64,000 nucleotides of DNA. Source: Collinsella aerofaciens (GTDB lineage Bacteria > Actinomycetota > Coriobacteriia > Coriobacteriales > Coriobacteriaceae). The DNA is taken from positions 261,372 through 325,371 of the forward strand of contig NZ_JAQLFL010000001.1 of the NCBI RefSeq assembly GCF_028206995.1. Direction: 5' to 3'. The notes beneath the pieces are model-generated. The model was not told the DNA's origin, did no database searches, and worked only from the letters and a program-made list of their open reading frames with translations. Below, one piece after another: positions 11,293-19,378 of the stretch. Both the position numbers and the translations under genes were made by a program. Every line of letters starts with the position of its first letter. Within the stretch, counting starts at the first letter, position 1.

Positions 11293-12747
11293 ATGGCAGA
11301 CATCGCATTCGAGAAGGACCTCTCCGTCACCGAGACCGGCATCGGGGGCCTGAAGGTCGTCGACCTCGCCGTCCACGGCGACTCGCGCGGCTGGTTCAAG
11401 GAGAACTGGCAGCGCGCCAAGATGACCGCCCTGGGCATCCCGGACCTCCGCGTCGTCCAGAACAACATCTCCTACAACGACAGCCGCGGCGTCACCCGCG
11501 GCATCCACGCCGAGCCCTGGGACAAGTTCATCTCCGTGGCCCGCGGCTCGGTCTTCGGCGCCTGGGTGGACCTGCGCGAGGGCAGCGAGACCTTCGGCAA
11601 GGTGTTCACCTGCACGCTCGACCCGTCCAGGGCCATCTACGTCCCGCGCGGCGTGGGCAACAGCTTCCAGGCGCTGGAGGACGGCACCGCCTACACCTAC
11701 CTGGTGGACGCCCACTGGTCCCTCGAGCTCAAGAAGACCTATACCTTCGTGAACCTGGCCGACCCCGAGCTCGCCATCGAGTGGCCGATCCCGCTGGACC
11801 AGGCCACCGTCTCCGAGGCCGACCTCAACCACCCGATGCTGAAGGACGTCGTCCCCATGGCGCCGAAGCGCACCCTCGTCACCGGCTGCGACGGCCAGCT
11901 GGGTCATGCGGTCCGCGCGCTGGCCGAGGAGCGCGGCGTCGCGAAGGACTTCGATTTCTGCGACATCGACACCTTCGACATGTCCGACCCGGAGGCCTAC
12001 TCCAAATACGACTGGTCGCTCTACGGCACCGTGATCAACTGCGGCGCCTACACCGCGGTGGACAGGGCGGAGACCCCCGAGGGCCGTGTCATCGCCTGGA
12101 AGGCCAACGCGACCGGCCCCGCCCTCCTCGCCCGCACCTGCGCCGGGCACGGGATCACGCTCGTGCACGTGTCCAGCGACTACGTCTTCGACGGCACCGC
12201 CGAGGTCCATACCGAGGACGAGCCCCTCAGCCCGCTGTCCGTCTACGGCCAGACCAAGGCCGCCGGCGACATCGCCGTGGCCGGCTGCCCGCGCCACTAC
12301 ATCATGCGCTCCAGCTGGGTCATCGGCGAGGGGCACAACTTCGTCAAGACCATGAAGGGGCTTTCCGACCGCGTCGCCGACCCGGAGGACGGGCTCACGC
12401 AGGTCACGGTCGTGGACGACCAGCTGGGCCGCCTGACCTTCACGCGCGACATGGCCGAGGCCATCTTCCACGTGCTGGGGACGCACGCCCCCTACGGCAC
12501 CTACGACTGCACGGGCTCCGGCACCGTCAAGTCCTGGGCCGATATCGCCCGCGCCGTCTTCGAGGCCGCCAACGGCAACGGCGAGAAGGTCGTGCCGGTA
12601 TCGACCGCCGACTACTACGCGAGCGCCGCGGGCCCCGTCGCCCCGCGCCCGGTCCACTCCGCACTCGACCTGTCCAGGCTCGAGTTGGTCGGCTTCCACA
12701 TGCCCGACTGGGAGGAAGAGCTGGGGGAGTACCTTAAGACGCTCTAG
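11293..12747 (+). CDS. rfbCD: Fused dTDP-4-dehydrorhamnose 3,5-epimerase / dTDP-4-dehydrorhamnose reductase
   Basis: Last two steps of dTDP-L-rhamnose synthesis in one 484-residue chain. Residues ~1-195 are an RmlC-like cupin (DSRGWFKENWQ, VVQNNISYNDSRGVTRGIH, YVPRGVGNSFQAL). Residues ~197-484 are RmlD: NADPH motif TGCDGQLG, VSSDYVFDG, catalytic YGQTKAAGD (YxxxK) and a typical C-terminal W-EELGEYL. The usual RmlC sequence RGLHYQ reads RGIHAEPWDK here, as in a divergent epimerase branch. Fusion assures channelling between epimerase and reductase. It follows rfbB after a 123-base GC-rich gap and ends at a strong terminator. Confidence 0.93.
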   Translation: MADIAFEKDLSVTETGIGGLKVVDLAVHGDSRGWFKENWQRAKMTALGIPDLRVVQNNISYNDSRGVTRGIHAEPWDKFISVARGSVFGAWVDLREGSETFGKVFTCTLDPSRAIYVPRGVGNSFQALEDGTAYTYLVDAHWSLELKKTYTFVNLADPELAIEWPIPLDQATVSEADLNHPMLKDVVPMAPKRTLVTGCDGQLGHAVRALAEERGVAKDFDFCDIDTFDMSDPEAYSKYDWSLYGTVINCGAYTAVDRAETPEGRVIAWKANATGPALLARTCAGHGITLVHVSSDYVFDGTAEVHTEDEPLSPLSVYGQTKAAGDIAVAGCPRHYIMRSSWVIGEGHNFVKTMKGLSDRVADPEDGLTQVTVVDDQLGRLTFTRDMAEAIFHVLGTHAPYGTYDCTGSGTVKSWADIARAVFEAANGNGEKVVPVSTADYYASAAGPVAPRPVHSALDLSRLELVGFHMPDWEEELGEYLKTL

Positions 12748-12769
12748 CCGCTATTAACTTTTCGAGAGT

Positions 12770-12804
12770 AAAAGCCGCCGTTCTTTAACGGCGGCTTTTC
12801 TTGT
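12770..12804. terminator. Bidirectional terminator between rfbCD and the convergent GT2 gene
   Basis: A 13-bp perfect stem (AAAAGCCGCCGTT / AACGGCGGCTTTT, loop CTTT) has T-rich ends on both strands. It lies between converging genes and can serve both. Confidence 0.9.
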
Positions 12805-12849
12805 TGATGGCTATCTGCGCAGTGGTGCCAATAGTATTTTGCGGAAGAT

Positions 12850-13821
12850 CTACCTCTCGCTTGGCTTGGAAGTAGGGTGGCCGGGCTGGTCATCGTAGGC
12901 GTATTTGCTGTACACGTTGACCTCCCACTGCTTTTTCTCAACCTTTGCCACAGAATCCAGGATGAATCCGGTCGCAAGGCTCAGTCCGCACAGGAACATA
13001 AACGAGGCGGCGAGCATGGCGGTGGGGAAGCGCGGGACCAGGCCGGTCTGAAAGTACTCAACAAAGATAGGAATGCCCAAAGCCAGGCCGATAATCGCGA
13101 ATAAAAGCGCAACCAGACTGAAGAACTTCAGCGGGCGGTAGTCCTTGAACAGCGTGCCGATCATCGTAACGACTTTAATGCCGTCGCTCACGGTATTGAG
13201 CTTGGACTCGGAGCCTTCCGGACGGTCGCGGTACTCGATGGGTACATCTTTGATGCGCCAGCGGTGGTCGACGGCGTGAATCGAGAGCTCGGTTTCGATC
13301 TGAAAGCCCTCGGAAAGCACGGGGAAGGTTTTAACGAACGGGCGGCTCATGGCGCGGTAGCCGGTCATGACGTCATCGAAGCTGTAACCATAGATCCACT
13401 TGATCATGGCGCGGACCAGATTGTTGCCAAAGCCGTGGAAGGCACGCTTGTTTTCCTCGGCGTAGGTGCCGTTGGAAAGGCGATCGCCTACGGTCATGTC
13501 GGCCGTGCCGCTGAGGATAGGCTCGCAGAGGGCTTTGGCCGCCTCGGCGGGGTAGGTGTCGTCTCCGTCGACCATCAGGTAGCAATCGGCGTCGATATCG
13601 CGAAACATCTGGCGGCACACGTTGCCCTTTCCCTGACGGGGCTCAAAGCGGACCGTGGCGCCGTGCTCGGTGGCGATGCGTGAGGTATCGTCCGACGAGT
13701 TGTTGTCATAGACATAGACCGTCGCCTGCGGAAGCTCGCGGTGAAAGTCGTCGATGACTTTGCCGATCGTGAGCGCTTCGTTGTAGCAGGGGATGATGAC
13801 GGCGATGGAATCAGAATTCAC
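12850..13821 (-). CDS. Membrane-anchored GT2 glycosyltransferase (dolichol-phosphate mannose synthase-like)
   Basis: The 323-residue protein begins with a GT-A domain (IAVIIPCYNEALTIGKVIDDF, VYDNNSSDDT, MVDGDDTYP, VMTGYRAMSRPF, EIELS-type block ETELSIHA) and ends with two membrane segments (FFSLVALLFAIIGLALGIPIF and FPTAMLAASFMFLCGLSLATGF). This arrangement fits enzymes that move a sugar from a nucleotide donor to a polyprenyl phosphate carrier at the inner membrane face. GTG 13821 follows AAGGAG. It is transcribed away from the ABC exporter operon and may supply a lipid-linked sugar for the polymer or for protein glycosylation. Confidence 0.9.
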   Translation of the reverse strand: MNSDSIAVIIPCYNEALTIGKVIDDFHRELPQATVYVYDNNSSDDTSRIATEHGATVRFEPRQGKGNVCRQMFRDIDADCYLMVDGDDTYPAEAAKALCEPILSGTADMTVGDRLSNGTYAEENKRAFHGFGNNLVRAMIKWIYGYSFDDVMTGYRAMSRPFVKTFPVLSEGFQIETELSIHAVDHRWRIKDVPIEYRDRPEGSESKLNTVSDGIKVVTMIGTLFKDYRPLKFFSLVALLFAIIGLALGIPIFVEYFQTGLVPRFPTAMLAASFMFLCGLSLATGFILDSVAKVEKKQWEVNVYSKYAYDDQPGHPTSKPSER

Positions 13822-13851
13822 TCAATGCTCCTTATACATTCAATCCTTGAA

Positions 13852-13880
13852 AGTATAGCCGTTTGGGCTTGGCATCCTAA
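13852..13880 (-). promoter_or_regulatory. Promoter of the membrane GT2 gene
   Basis: On the minus strand TTAGGA (13880-13875) and TATACT (13857-13852) are 17 bases apart, about 30 bases before the GTG start, with AAGGAG between. Confidence 0.55.
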
Positions 13881-13981
13881 GATGTGGGTTAGTTCTCCAG
13901 TTTTGTTGCGCGAATCGTTTGCATGGCCGTCGGGTCTATACTGTTCGTTTGTCAACGATTACGAGTAAAGGAGTTGCATCC

Positions 13982-14827
13982 GTGTCGGATCAGACAAAGC
14001 AACAAGAAACTCGCAGTCTGCCTGCGACGTTTGCTAAGAACGAATTTGAGAAGGACGCGTTTATCCTTCGTCAGCTGGTTACCAAGGATTTTAAGATCAA
14101 GTATCGCCGTAGCGTTCTGGGCGTCGCATGGTCGGTGCTCAACCCGCTGCTGATGATGATCGTCATGGCCATCGTGTTCTCGACGATTTTCGCCCAGGGC
14201 CGCAATGGCTCAATTACGCCCGAGATGTACCCGCTGTACTTGATCGTGGGTAACGTCACCTTTGCCGTCATGTCCGAGTCCACGAACCAGGCCCTGACGT
14301 CGATCGTGGGTGCTGCCCCGCTGCTCAAGAAGGTTAAGGTGCACCGCTGGGTCTTCCCAGTACAGAAGGTGCTCTTCTCGCTGGTTAACTTTGCCTTCTC
14401 GCTGGTCGCCGTTGCCATCGTTATGCTGTGGTTCCACGTTATGCCTTCTTGGCACCTGATTCTGTTGCCGGTCTGCCTACTGCTGCTTATGTGCTTCTGC
14501 ATGGGCCTGGGCATGATGCTCTCCGCCCTCACGGTCTTCTTCCGCGATGTCATGCATCTGTGGAGCGTCGTCATTACGGCGTGGACTTACATCACGCCTA
14601 TTTTCTGGACGACCGACTTCGTTGCGCAAATGCCGCATCTCGTGCGCATTCTGGTCTATGCGAACCCCATGTATAACTACCTGCAGTTTATGCGCGATAT
14701 CTTCCTGTTCCAGACTACGCCCTCGCTTATGACGTTTGGTATGTGCGTGGCTTGGGCGGTCATTGCGCTTGTCATCGGCTATGCCGTGTTCCATAAGTCC
14801 GAGCGCAAGTTCATCCTCTACATCTAA
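13982..14827 (+). CDS. ABC-2 type polysaccharide exporter permease (Wzm-like)
   Basis: The 281-residue inner-membrane protein has six hydrophobic segments (for example LNPLLMMIVMAIVFSTIF and WAVIALVIGYAVFH) and the family opening FILRQLVTKDFKIKYRRSVLGVAWSVLNPL. It forms the membrane pore that exports lipid-linked polysaccharide or teichoic acid, driven by the ATPase encoded next. GTG 13982 follows AAAGGAG by 8 bases. The stop is 11 bases before the ATPase start. It probably exports the polymer made by the upstream genes. Confidence 0.93.
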   Translation: MSDQTKQQETRSLPATFAKNEFEKDAFILRQLVTKDFKIKYRRSVLGVAWSVLNPLLMMIVMAIVFSTIFAQGRNGSITPEMYPLYLIVGNVTFAVMSESTNQALTSIVGAAPLLKKVKVHRWVFPVQKVLFSLVNFAFSLVAVAIVMLWFHVMPSWHLILLPVCLLLLMCFCMGLGMMLSALTVFFRDVMHLWSVVITAWTYITPIFWTTDFVAQMPHLVRILVYANPMYNYLQFMRDIFLFQTTPSLMTFGMCVAWAVIALVIGYAVFHKSERKFILYI

Positions 14828-14838
14828 GGAGTGCTGTG

Positions 14839-15606
14839 ATGACTGAATCTGTTGTTGATTACAGCGAGCAGCCTCTGGCTGTCGAGGTCGACGACGTCAC
14901 CATGATCTTTAACATGGCGTCCGAGTCGCTGACCAACCTCAAGGAGTACTTCATCAAGCTTGCCAAGCACGAGCTGTTCTTTGAGGAATTTAGGGCGCTC
15001 AAGCATATCTCGTTTGATATTCATCGCGGCGAGGTCGTGGGCCTGGTGGGCACCAATGGTTCCGGCAAGTCTACGATGCTCAAGATTATCGCCGGCGTGC
15101 TCGAGCCCAGCGAGGGCAGCGTTAAGGTGCACGGTAACATTGCGCCGCTGATTGAGCTTGGTGCCGGTTTTGACCCCGAGTTGACCGCCCGCGAGAACAT
15201 CTATCTGAACGGCGCCCTGCTCGGCTATACCAAGGAGTTCATCGACGCCAACTTTGACGGCATTATTGAGTTCGCTGAGCTTCAGAACTTTGTCGATATG
15301 CCGCTTAAGAACTTCTCCTCGGGCATGGTGGCGCGTATCGCCTTTGCAATCGCGACGATTACCGAGCCCGATATTCTTATCGTTGACGAGACGCTGTCCG
15401 TCGGTGATGTGTTCTTCCAGCAGAAGTGTGAGGCTCGCATTCAGCACTTTATCCAGAGCGGTGACGTGACGGTTCTGTTCGTTTCGCACTCCATGGAGCA
15501 GGTTGAGCGCATCTGCCAGCGTGCCGTTTGGATTGAGAAGGGTGACCTTCGCATGGACGGCCCGGTCGATGAGGTCTGCAAGGCGTATCGCGAGCAGTTC
15601 AACTAG
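14839..15606 (+). CDS. ABC polysaccharide exporter ATP-binding protein (Wzt/TagH-like)
   Basis: The 255-residue nucleotide-binding subunit has Walker A GTNGSGKST near residue 70, the signature LKNFSSGMVARIAFA, Walker B DILIVDETLSVGD and the H-loop VSHSM. The N-terminal VDDVTMIFNMASESLTNLKEYFIKLAKHELFFEEFRAL is typical of polysaccharide and teichoic acid exporters. It lacks a C-terminal carbohydrate-binding domain, so export probably does not need a capped chain end. ATG 14839 follows AAGGAG from the end of the permease gene. Confidence 0.94.
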   Translation: MTESVVDYSEQPLAVEVDDVTMIFNMASESLTNLKEYFIKLAKHELFFEEFRALKHISFDIHRGEVVGLVGTNGSGKSTMLKIIAGVLEPSEGSVKVHGNIAPLIELGAGFDPELTARENIYLNGALLGYTKEFIDANFDGIIEFAELQNFVDMPLKNFSSGMVARIAFAIATITEPDILIVDETLSVGDVFFQQKCEARIQHFIQSGDVTVLFVSHSMEQVERICQRAVWIEKGDLRMDGPVDEVCKAYREQFN

Positions 15607-15660
15607 GTTATAATTACTTGCGCCCGACAGGCTTGCGCTTGCTTGGGCGTGTGGTTATTT

Positions 15661-15737
15661 GCTCCATTAGCTCAGTTGGATAGAGCAGGGGACTTCTAAT
15701 CCCAAGGTCGACGGTTCGAATCCGCCATGGAGCACCA
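15661..15737 (+). tRNA. tRNA-Arg (anticodon TCT)
   Basis: The acceptor stem GCTCCAT / ATGGAGC, D-loop AGCTCAGTTGGATAGAGC, anticodon loop CTTCTAA and T-loop GGTTCGAATCC are all present, with encoded CCA at 15735-15737. A terminator follows. Confidence 0.96.
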
Positions 15738-15746
15738 TCGTTTATT

Positions 15747-15779
15747 AAGCCCGGACCGCTTGGTGGTCTGGGCTTTTTC
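15747..15779 (+). terminator. Terminator after tRNA-Arg(TCT)
   Basis: The stem AAGCCCGGACC / GGTCTGGGCTT is followed by TTT. Confidence 0.85.
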
Positions 15780-15846
15780 ACATGCCGGTGTTCTTTGTTC
15801 TTGCCGGGTATACGTTTAGGCCGAAGCCGTGGCGTGAGCTGCTATT

Positions 15847-16005
15847 GTGCTGCTGATGTGGATTGGTTATACGGCGCGCCAAAGGGGGCTGGAGCCGAGC
15901 GTGAGCAAGCCTCTGCTTATGACGCTGCCAGCATCGTGGTTCTTCGCGTCAATCGTACGCTGTGCCTGCGATATTGGATTGGCGTACGTGATCAAGAAGG
16001 CGTAA
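15847..16005 (+). CDS. Possible small two-helix membrane protein, or remnant of a larger one
   Basis: The 307-base stretch between tRNA-Arg(TCT) and the next gene is mostly empty, but this frame codes for 52 residues with two hydrophobic segments (VLLMWIGYTA, and LLMTLPASWFFASIVRCACD followed by IGLAYVIKKA). It could start at GTG 15847 or ATG 15856; neither has a clear ribosome site, and a stop at 15835 closes the frame upstream. It may be the 3' fragment of a lost membrane gene. A hairpin follows its stop. Confidence 0.3.
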   Translation: MLLMWIGYTARQRGLEPSVSKPLLMTLPASWFFASIVRCACDIGLAYVIKKA

Positions 16006-16040
16006 CAAAAGCGGGGAGGACCAACTTGGCCCTCCCCGCT
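16005..16040 (-). terminator. Terminator of the DUF4869/ATPase module copy 2
   Basis: The inverted repeat AGCGGGGAGG / CCTCCCCGCT is followed on the minus strand by TTTTGTT, just after the ATPase stop. Confidence 0.7.
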
Positions 16041-16044
16041 GTTT

Positions 16045-17046
16045 CTAGTCTGCCTTCAGGCACTCGGGCAAGACGTTTGCAACTGCATTCATCGCCTGCG
16101 GCCTCAGGTACTGCTCATTGAGCTTTACCTTTCTGTAGGCGTAGCGAGTGTCTGCCGAGTATTTGATCAACACATCGGTGAAGAACCGCTCCCAGCTCAG
16201 GTAGTCGCGGCTTTCGATATAGCTTGAGGGATCCTCGAGGATTTTTAAGATATCGTTACTGGGAATGAGGCCAGATTGCAGGAGTGTCCACTCGAATGAT
16301 TCGGGGAGGAACAAGCGTACGTTCTTGTAAACGCGCTGTCCGAGCACCTTTTCGATGTAGGGACCAAATGCTGCTCCGTCTCCAATAGCAAGGATGTTTT
16401 GCTCGGGACATTCGTGAATCGTACGTTTTAGATTCGCAACGCCGGTGGCGGTATAGCAGGGGATCCCGAGTCGGTTGCAAAGAGCGTCGTAGAATTGATA
16501 GCCAGATTTGCTATCCTCGACAACTACGGCGTCGGGTACCTCGAATCCAACATTTAGATCCTGATACAGCATACTTGCCGTGTGGTCATATAGCGGCTTG
16601 GTCACCGAGTAGAAGCGCCTGTCGCTCTTGCGGCCATTGATTGTTTTACTTGTCGTGTTGACTAGCTTCAGGATCTCATCAACGCTGTAGGGGAGCTCGT
16701 TGGCATCGCGACGAGATATCAGAACAAAATAGTTGGACGAGCCGTTGACGGCTTTGGCGAAGTCCTTTGAGTAGATAAACTCGTTACCCTCATCTAGAAA
16801 GACGATTGAATCTTCGATGATCGATAGCTCGCGCTCCCAGCGTCTGCCGGAAAGCGTTTCGCAAGGCACGTCGCAACTGAGTGCAACGCCGCTTTCCGGT
16901 CCTCGGTCGTTGTAGTCGCGAATCATCGAGATGAGCGTCGTTTTACCCGTGCCGCTGTTGCCGCGTATAAAGGAAATATTGCGCTTAAACGTGAGTGTGT
17001 ATTTGACCTTTGCACGCTCTACGACAACGGTATGCGTTCCCTTCAT
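16045..17046 (-). CDS. P-loop ATPase with possible TOPRIM-like C-terminus, copy 2 of a two-gene module
   Basis: This 333-residue paralogue of the protein at 9100-10074 has Walker A GNSGTGKTTL, Walker B-like SIVFLDEG, then VVEDSKSGYQFY and ILAIGDGAAFG in the C-terminal half. Its ATG overlaps the TAA of the DUF4869-like gene by one base (TAATG), so the two are translationally coupled. Copy 2 reads toward the tRNA-Arg(TCT). The family is not one I can name with a function; a role as a motor or nuclease controlled by its small partner is inference. Confidence 0.65.
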   Translation of the reverse strand: MKGTHTVVVERAKVKYTLTFKRNISFIRGNSGTGKTTLISMIRDYNDRGPESGVALSCDVPCETLSGRRWERELSIIEDSIVFLDEGNEFIYSKDFAKAVNGSSNYFVLISRRDANELPYSVDEILKLVNTTSKTINGRKSDRRFYSVTKPLYDHTASMLYQDLNVGFEVPDAVVVEDSKSGYQFYDALCNRLGIPCYTATGVANLKRTIHECPEQNILAIGDGAAFGPYIEKVLGQRVYKNVRLFLPESFEWTLLQSGLIPSNDILKILEDPSSYIESRDYLSWERFFTDVLIKYSADTRYAYRKVKLNEQYLRPQAMNAVANVLPECLKAD

Positions 17047-17495
17047 TACTCATCAACATCCAAAAAGTCATTCGTGGCGCCGACAAACTCCTGCATGTTT
17101 CTGACGATGCGGCCATCGTTTTCAATGCGGATTTCAAAGCTCTTCCAGGGGAATTTCATGATGTGGTATAAGGTCACCATCACATCCTGCTCTTTGCCGA
17201 TCTTGAGTAGCCAGCGGGCACAGTTGTCTCCGCAGGTGGATGCGTTGAACACCATATTTGGGAGATTGCGCACCAGCAGCAGCGTCTTAACGCCGCCGGA
17301 CAGTTCGAGTGGGGTGATCGAGCCCAGCTGTTTGCTTACGATGTTGTGGGGACCGATGAGCTCTGATCCGTCCACGCTTTTAATAATCTGTGCGGCCATA
17401 GGGTCTTCGAACCATGAGTCCAAGTATGAGTTCCTAAAATAGGTTTCGGTATCGTAGATGGAACCGGGGTAATCCCCCAGATGGATGCTTAACAT
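17046..17495 (-). CDS. DUF4869-like protein, copy 2 of a two-gene module
   Basis: The 149-residue protein begins MLSIHLGDYPGSIYDT and carries the same LSGGVKTLLL and FNASTCGDNCARW blocks as copy 1 (8653-9090). ATG 17495 is chosen because it matches copy 1 and has GGAG upstream; a longer frame to 17585 lacks similarity. Two conserved cysteines in the CGDNC motif could bind metal, but only as speculation. The gene is first in a two-gene operon with the ATPase. Confidence 0.7.
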   Translation of the reverse strand: MLSIHLGDYPGSIYDTETYFRNSYLDSWFEDPMAAQIIKSVDGSELIGPHNIVSKQLGSITPLELSGGVKTLLLVRNLPNMVFNASTCGDNCARWLLKIGKEQDVMVTLYHIMKFPWKSFEIRIENDGRIVRNMQEFVGATNDFLDVDE

Positions 17496-17625
17496 GCGCG
17501 TCTCCAGACGTTGTGTGACTGCAATGATTATATGCCAGTAATAAAGTGCCGCCAGTAGCGAGGTTGCTGCTGGCGGCACTGGCATTATTAGCGTGTGAAT
17601 CGCGTTGATGGATTTGCTCGCGAGG

Positions 17626-18063
17626 CTACTTTTCGAGACGTTCCCTCAGCAGCTCCAGCGCGTGGGCGTAGCCTTGCAGGCCCTCGCCGGTGATGGTGGC
17701 GAAGCAGGCTAGGCGGGCGTAGCTCACCTGGCGGAAGTCTTCGCGGGTCTCGACTGCGCTAATGTGGACCTCCACAGCCGGGATGGCGACGGCTTTGAGC
17801 GCGTCCAGGATGGCCACGCTTGTGTGCGTGTAGGCGGCCGGGTTGATGACGATGCCGTCGACCTTTCCGTAAGCCTCCTGGATCTTGTCGACGATGCTGC
17901 CCTCGTGGTTGGACTGGAAGACCTCGATCTCGTCAAAGCCCTGAGCGGTGCCCGCTTCCTGGCAGATCTGCACTAAGCGGTCGTAGTTGTCGCTGCCATA
18001 GATGCCCGGCTCGCGAATACCGAGCATGTTGAGGTTGGGGCCGTTGATGACGAGTGCTTTCAT
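17626..18063 (-). CDS. aroQ: Type II 3-dehydroquinate dehydratase
   Basis: Converts 3-dehydroquinate to 3-dehydroshikimate. The 145 residues have all the type II signatures: NGPNLNMLGIREPGIYG with the catalytic tyrosine, FQSNHEGSIVDKIQ, INPAAYTHTSVA and VEVHISAVETRE with the catalytic histidine region. It is the last gene of the leftward aromatic operon, separated from aroE-aroK by a 64-base gap containing a hairpin, so its expression may be partly independent. Confidence 0.97.
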   Translation of the reverse strand: MKALVINGPNLNMLGIREPGIYGSDNYDRLVQICQEAGTAQGFDEIEVFQSNHEGSIVDKIQEAYGKVDGIVINPAAYTHTSVAILDALKAVAIPAVEVHISAVETREDFRQVSYARLACFATITGEGLQGYAHALELLRERLEK

Positions 18064-18084
18064 GGTTGCTTCCTTTGCGATTGG

Positions 18085-18124
18085 AAAACCACTACAAAGG
18101 TGCCTGTCCCCTTTGTGGTGGTTT
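18085..18124. repeat. REP-like palindrome between aroE-aroK and aroQ
   Basis: Arms of 16 bases (AAAACCACTACAAAGG / CCTTTGTGGTGGTTTT, one G-T wobble) flank the loop TGCCTGTC. It could act as a terminator in either direction because both arms end in A/T runs. The loop-stem sequence resembles short dispersed palindromes seen in many genomes. Confidence 0.7.
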
Positions 18125-18127
18125 TGG

Positions 18128-19378
18128 TTAGAGAGCGGGTGGGATGGTGTCGAGGAGGGCTTGGGCGGTGTTGGCGGCGCAGTCGCGTGAGTCGATGATG
18201 TAGTCGGCCCAAGCGCGGTAGCGCGGCATGCGCTGCTCGGCGAGCTTGTCGACGCCGTCGCGGGCGGTGATGGGGCGTCCCTTATGAGCGAGTTCGTCGA
18301 GCTTGCGGTTGAGCATCACGATCTGGCTGTTCTGGTGCAGCAGCGGGTAGTTCTCGTCGCGCGTTACCACGCCGCCGCCGGTGGAGAGCACCAGGCCGCT
18401 GCGCTTGGAGATGTCGGCCAGCGCCGCCGTCTCCTGCTCGCGGAAGGCGGCCTCGCCGCGCTTGACGATAAAGTCGGCACAGGGCATGCCCAGACGCTCC
18501 TCGAGGGCGCGATCCAGGTCGATGTGCTCGCGACCCGTGAGCAGGGCGATCTGCTCGCCCACGCGGGTCTTGCCCGAGCCCGGCATGCCGATCAGCGCGA
18601 TGTTCTGTTCGCGGCGTGACAGGCGCTCCGTTACGTCCAGGATGCGCTCGCGCGGGGTGACTTGGCCGGTGTAGCGCTCGACAGCTTGTGCCGCCTGGGC
18701 AACAAGCATGAGCAGGCCACCGATGCAGGGGATGCCGCGGCGCTCGGCCTCGAGCATGAGTCCCGTGCGAGCGGGGTTGTAGACAATGTCGATAACGCCC
18801 TCGAGCGCATCGAGCCCTTCGAGTGTGCAAGGCGCGTCGGGGCAGTGGGGGAACATGCCGGCAGGCGTGCAGTTGACGAGCAGGGCGGCGTCGGACTGCT
18901 GCGCGATGTTGCTGTAGTTGACTTCGCTCGTGCGACCCACGGGTACGACGATGGCGCCCATGTCTCCCAGCACCATACTTGCCGTGGTGCCGGCGCCGCC
19001 GGTGGCACCGAGCACGAGGGCCTTCTTGCCGGCAACCTCAACGCCCAACTCCTCGACCAGGCACCGAAAACCAAAGTAGTCGGTGTTGTCGCCGCGCAGG
19101 CGACCGTCAGGTAGGCGTGTGATGGTGTTGACGTTGCCCATGCGCTCGGCCAGGGGACTCAACTCGTCCAGGTAGTCCATGACGGCGCGCTTGTAGGGGA
19201 TGGTCACGTTGGTGCCCTCCCATTCGTCGCCGGTCATAAAGGCCGCGAGGTCCTCGGGCTCGCGCTCAAAGCGCACGTACTCAAGCCCCGCGAGCTCCTT
19301 GTAGATGGTCGGGGTGTAGCTGTGGCCCAGCACACGGCCCAGTACGCCGTAGGGACGGGTTGCGGCGGTATCGGTCAT
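18128..19378 (-). CDS. aroE-aroK: Fused shikimate dehydrogenase / shikimate kinase
   Basis: The 416-residue protein joins two successive shikimate-pathway steps. Residues ~1-255 are AroE: GHSYTPTIYKELAG (shikimate binding), NVTIPYK with the catalytic lysine, DNTDYFGF and the NADP motif GATGGAG. Residues ~258-416 are AroK: P-loop GMPGSGKT, DLDRALEERLG, FREQETAAL and the shikimate-binding STGGGVV. NADPH and ATP are cofactors. Its ATG directly follows the pheA stop. Such fusions give one transcript control over both steps; the intermediate shikimate is passed from the first to the second domain. Confidence 0.96.
   Translation of the reverse strand: MTDTAATRPYGVLGRVLGHSYTPTIYKELAGLEYVRFEREPEDLAAFMTGDEWEGTNVTIPYKRAVMDYLDELSPLAERMGNVNTITRLPDGRLRGDNTDYFGFRCLVEELGVEVAGKKALVLGATGGAGTTASMVLGDMGAIVVPVGRTSEVNYSNIAQQSDAALLVNCTPAGMFPHCPDAPCTLEGLDALEGVIDIVYNPARTGLMLEAERRGIPCIGGLLMLVAQAAQAVERYTGQVTPRERILDVTERLSRREQNIALIGMPGSGKTRVGEQIALLTGREHIDLDRALEERLGMPCADFIVKRGEAAFREQETAALADISKRSGLVLSTGGGVVTRDENYPLLHQNSQIVMLNRKLDELAHKGRPITARDGVDKLAEQRMPRYRAWADYIIDSRDCAANTAQALLDTIPPAL

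Noticed and set aside
15795..16121. A 108-codon plus-strand frame after tRNA-Arg(TCT)
   Set aside because: It crosses the terminator hairpin and the end of the opposite ATPase gene, and has no domain or ribosome site.
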